Positions 5,921 to 7,271 of a DNA stretch of 7,271 bases are shown here, in pieces (the first letter of the stretch is position 1; every line of letters begins with the position of its first letter). The stretch is from the NCBI GenBank assembly GCA_016296045.1, contig JAEDKB010000080.1:1-7271 (forward strand). Reading direction: 5' to 3'. Both the position numbers and the translations under genes were made by a program. The DNA comes from Oscillospiraceae bacterium (GTDB lineage Bacteria; Bacillota; Clostridia; Oscillospirales; Oscillospiraceae). The notes under the pieces are model-generated. The model had not been told where the DNA came from, ran no database searches, and saw only the letters and a program-made list of their open reading frames with translations.

Positions 5921-7212
5921 GCACCTTTGTCCGTATCGGCAAAAAAGTGAAAAAATTTGCAAAATCCGTTCTGCTTCCAAAGCCGAAATGCCATGTCAGC
6001 TACTGCCGCAGAATTGAGAGAATCAAAACAAAAGAGCGCGTCTGCGCCATGACCTTTGATGACGGCCCGATGAATCTTCCCGCCTGCCCCGATCTGTTTG
6101 ATGGCAGAGCCATGACGGATGTGCTGCTTGACATACTGGACGAATTCAATGCCAAGGGCACCTTTGACGTGATCGGAACAACCGCCGAAAACTATCCCGA
6201 TACCAAGGGCGAGGAAGGCAGTCCTGCATGGGGCGGCGTTTCCTTTGACCACTACCCCGCTTTTCAGAAGGACTCTTTCGGCGGCGCGGTAAACTGCCCT
6301 CAGCTCATGGAGCGCATGATTCGGGAAGGACACCAGATCACCAACCACGGCTATCGCCACATCCTGTTCGGCAAGAAGCCCTTTGTCTACGGCAAGCGCC
6401 ATACGCTCGGCTCTCTGGAGCAGGTGCTGGACGACCTGACCTCCCTGGATCAGCTTCTGCGCGGTCAATACGGCTATCCGATGAGCATGAGCCGTCCGCC
6501 GCACTATGTTGACCGGATTGACGCTGACTTCACCTCTTATGACGCCTATGAAAAGATGGGCTATCAGTATCTTGCCGCCTCATATGACGGAGGGGGCTGG
6601 CTTCCATCAAAGCATGAAGACCCGCTTCAGGCAGAAATCGACGAAATGGTTCTCCCTCTGCAAAAGAAGCTGGAAGAGGATCCCGACTTTTTCTGCGGTC
6701 AGATCATTTTCCAAAAAGACGGCTACAATATGGCGCTGCGTACCCCCGTGGCTATGGCGCTTCGAAAACAGCTACAGCTTCTCACCGACGCGGGCTACCG
6801 CGTGGTCACGGTGCAGGAGCTTCTGAAGCGTTCTCCCTTTGCCGATGTCGGCTCGGACGATCCCGATTTTGAAGTTTTCCGCGCACTGTCGGAAACACAC
6901 GCAATCGCTTATTCCGACAACACCTTGCAGCCGGACAAGCCTATGACCTGCGGCGAATTTGCAATGCTTGCCGCACCGCGTGAAGCGGCAGTGGACGAAC
7001 GTCTGCGTCAGCTTCTTGCCGGAAACCGTGTTTACCGATCCCGTTACAGCGGAGCAATGCTCTGGTGCATACAGCAGGGGCTTCTGCCGAAAAACGCGAA
7101 GGAAAATGCTCTTTTGAATGCAGAGCTTCTGAAAAATGCCGAAAAGTATTTTTCCTCCATGCCGGAGGAATTCACGCGCCGGGCGATCCTGCGCTCCTAT
7201 ACGGATTCTTGA
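5917..7212 (+). CDS. Divergent NodB-type polysaccharide deacetylase with SLH-like tail
   Basis: This 431-residue protein belongs to the carbohydrate esterase 4 / NodB superfamily, whose members remove N- or O-acetyl groups from glycans using a His-His-Asp metal site. Motif 1 is intact as TFDDGP (46-51, D48 and D49), motif 2 as NHGYRH (143-148, H144 and H148), and motif 3 as RPPH (193-196). Motif 4 reads SYDGGGW (222-228), where a DW pair is usual, and motif 5 reads IIFQKDG (263-269), where IILLHDG is usual, so its catalytic His appears to be lost. About 40 extra residues (88-126) separate the first strand from motif 2. The tail (about 307-352, FADVGSD through SDNTLQPDKPMTCGEFAML) resembles a surface-layer-homology repeat, and a weaker second copy may follow (about 377-412). 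No signal peptide is present; the N-terminus is a basic amphipathic stretch (residues 4-20). It may be inactive, altered in chemistry, or act in the cytoplasm. Confidence 0.85.
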   Translation: MSTFVRIGKKVKKFAKSVLLPKPKCHVSYCRRIERIKTKERVCAMTFDDGPMNLPACPDLFDGRAMTDVLLDILDEFNAKGTFDVIGTTAENYPDTKGEEGSPAWGGVSFDHYPAFQKDSFGGAVNCPQLMERMIREGHQITNHGYRHILFGKKPFVYGKRHTLGSLEQVLDDLTSLDQLLRGQYGYPMSMSRPPHYVDRIDADFTSYDAYEKMGYQYLAASYDGGGWLPSKHEDPLQAEIDEMVLPLQKKLEEDPDFFCGQIIFQKDGYNMALRTPVAMALRKQLQLLTDAGYRVVTVQELLKRSPFADVGSDDPDFEVFRALSETHAIAYSDNTLQPDKPMTCGEFAMLAAPREAAVDERLRQLLAGNRVYRSRYSGAMLWCIQQGLLPKNAKENALLNAELLKNAEKYFSSMPEEFTRRAILRSYTDS

Positions 7213-7256
7213 TAAAAGACTGTCGATAAAGGTCCAAACCGTCAAAACGAAGTATA

Positions 7257-7270
7257 GCATAATTTTATGC
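7257..7270. repeat. Short A/T palindrome downstream of the operon
   Basis: GCATAA-TT-TTATGC is a perfect 6-bp inverted repeat 44 bases after the last stop codon. It is not followed by a visible T tract before the window ends, so it is more like a protein-binding site than a terminator, or it may be chance in A/T-rich DNA. The rest of 7213-7271 shows no gene and no convincing terminator. Confidence 0.3.
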
Positions 7271-7271
7271 A

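Noticed and set aside
7245..7271. A loxP-like look of the right edge (CGAAGTATAGCATA)
   Set aside because: Only a short stretch resembles loxP and the inverted 13-bp arms are not present; coincidence in A/T-rich DNA.
1..7271. CRISPR arrays, tRNA or rRNA genes, riboswitches, toxin-antitoxin or phage genes
   Set aside because: I looked on both strands and saw no regularly spaced repeats, cloverleaf or conserved RNA cores, and no such proteins.

Overview
The window looks like a chromosomal segment of a Gram-positive anaerobe of the Firmicutes, most likely the Oscillospiraceae/Ruminococcaceae (Faecalibacterium, Subdoligranulum or Gemmiger-like). The evidence is the G/C-rich third codon positions in the genes set against very A/T-rich promoter DNA, strong AGGAGG-type ribosome binding sites, an Asp23-FakA (YloU-YloV) gene pair, and a dispersed inverted repeat of a type I recall from such gut genomes. 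The taxon is inferred from memory, not from a search.

Layout. Bases 1-350 carry no protein gene that I believe. They hold a hairpin pair at the left edge that may terminate an upstream gene, a stretch resembling a dispersed repeat (about 41-127), a clear 83-bp imperfect inverted repeat (128-210), and an A/T-rich promoter (287-315). From 351 to 7212 there are six genes, all on the + strand. The gaps are at most 29 bases, two junctions are 4-base ATGA overlaps, and I see no internal terminator, so this is probably one operon. The order is gpmI (phosphoglycerate mutase), an Asp23/YloU protein, fakA (fatty acid kinase, YloV), an ATP-grasp ligase, a PHP-family metallo-phosphoesterase, and a divergent NodB-type polysaccharide deacetylase with an SLH-like tail. 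The last 59 bases hold only a small A/T palindrome.

How the genes may work together. The first half is housekeeping: a glycolytic mutase, then the usual Asp23-FakA pair, where FakA would phosphorylate exogenous fatty acids held by a FakB/DegV protein encoded elsewhere. The second half (4020-7212) is the less understood part. An ATP-dependent carboxylate ligase, a phosphoesterase and a deacetylase-like protein are translationally coupled, and all lack recognisable signal peptides. This suggests a cytoplasmic or membrane-peripheral pathway acting on an envelope precursor or a small metabolite. The deacetylase homologue keeps its metal site but has lost the usual residues of catalytic motifs 4 and 5, and it ends in what looks like a degenerate SLH repeat. 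This three-gene cassette is the best candidate here for undescribed biology.
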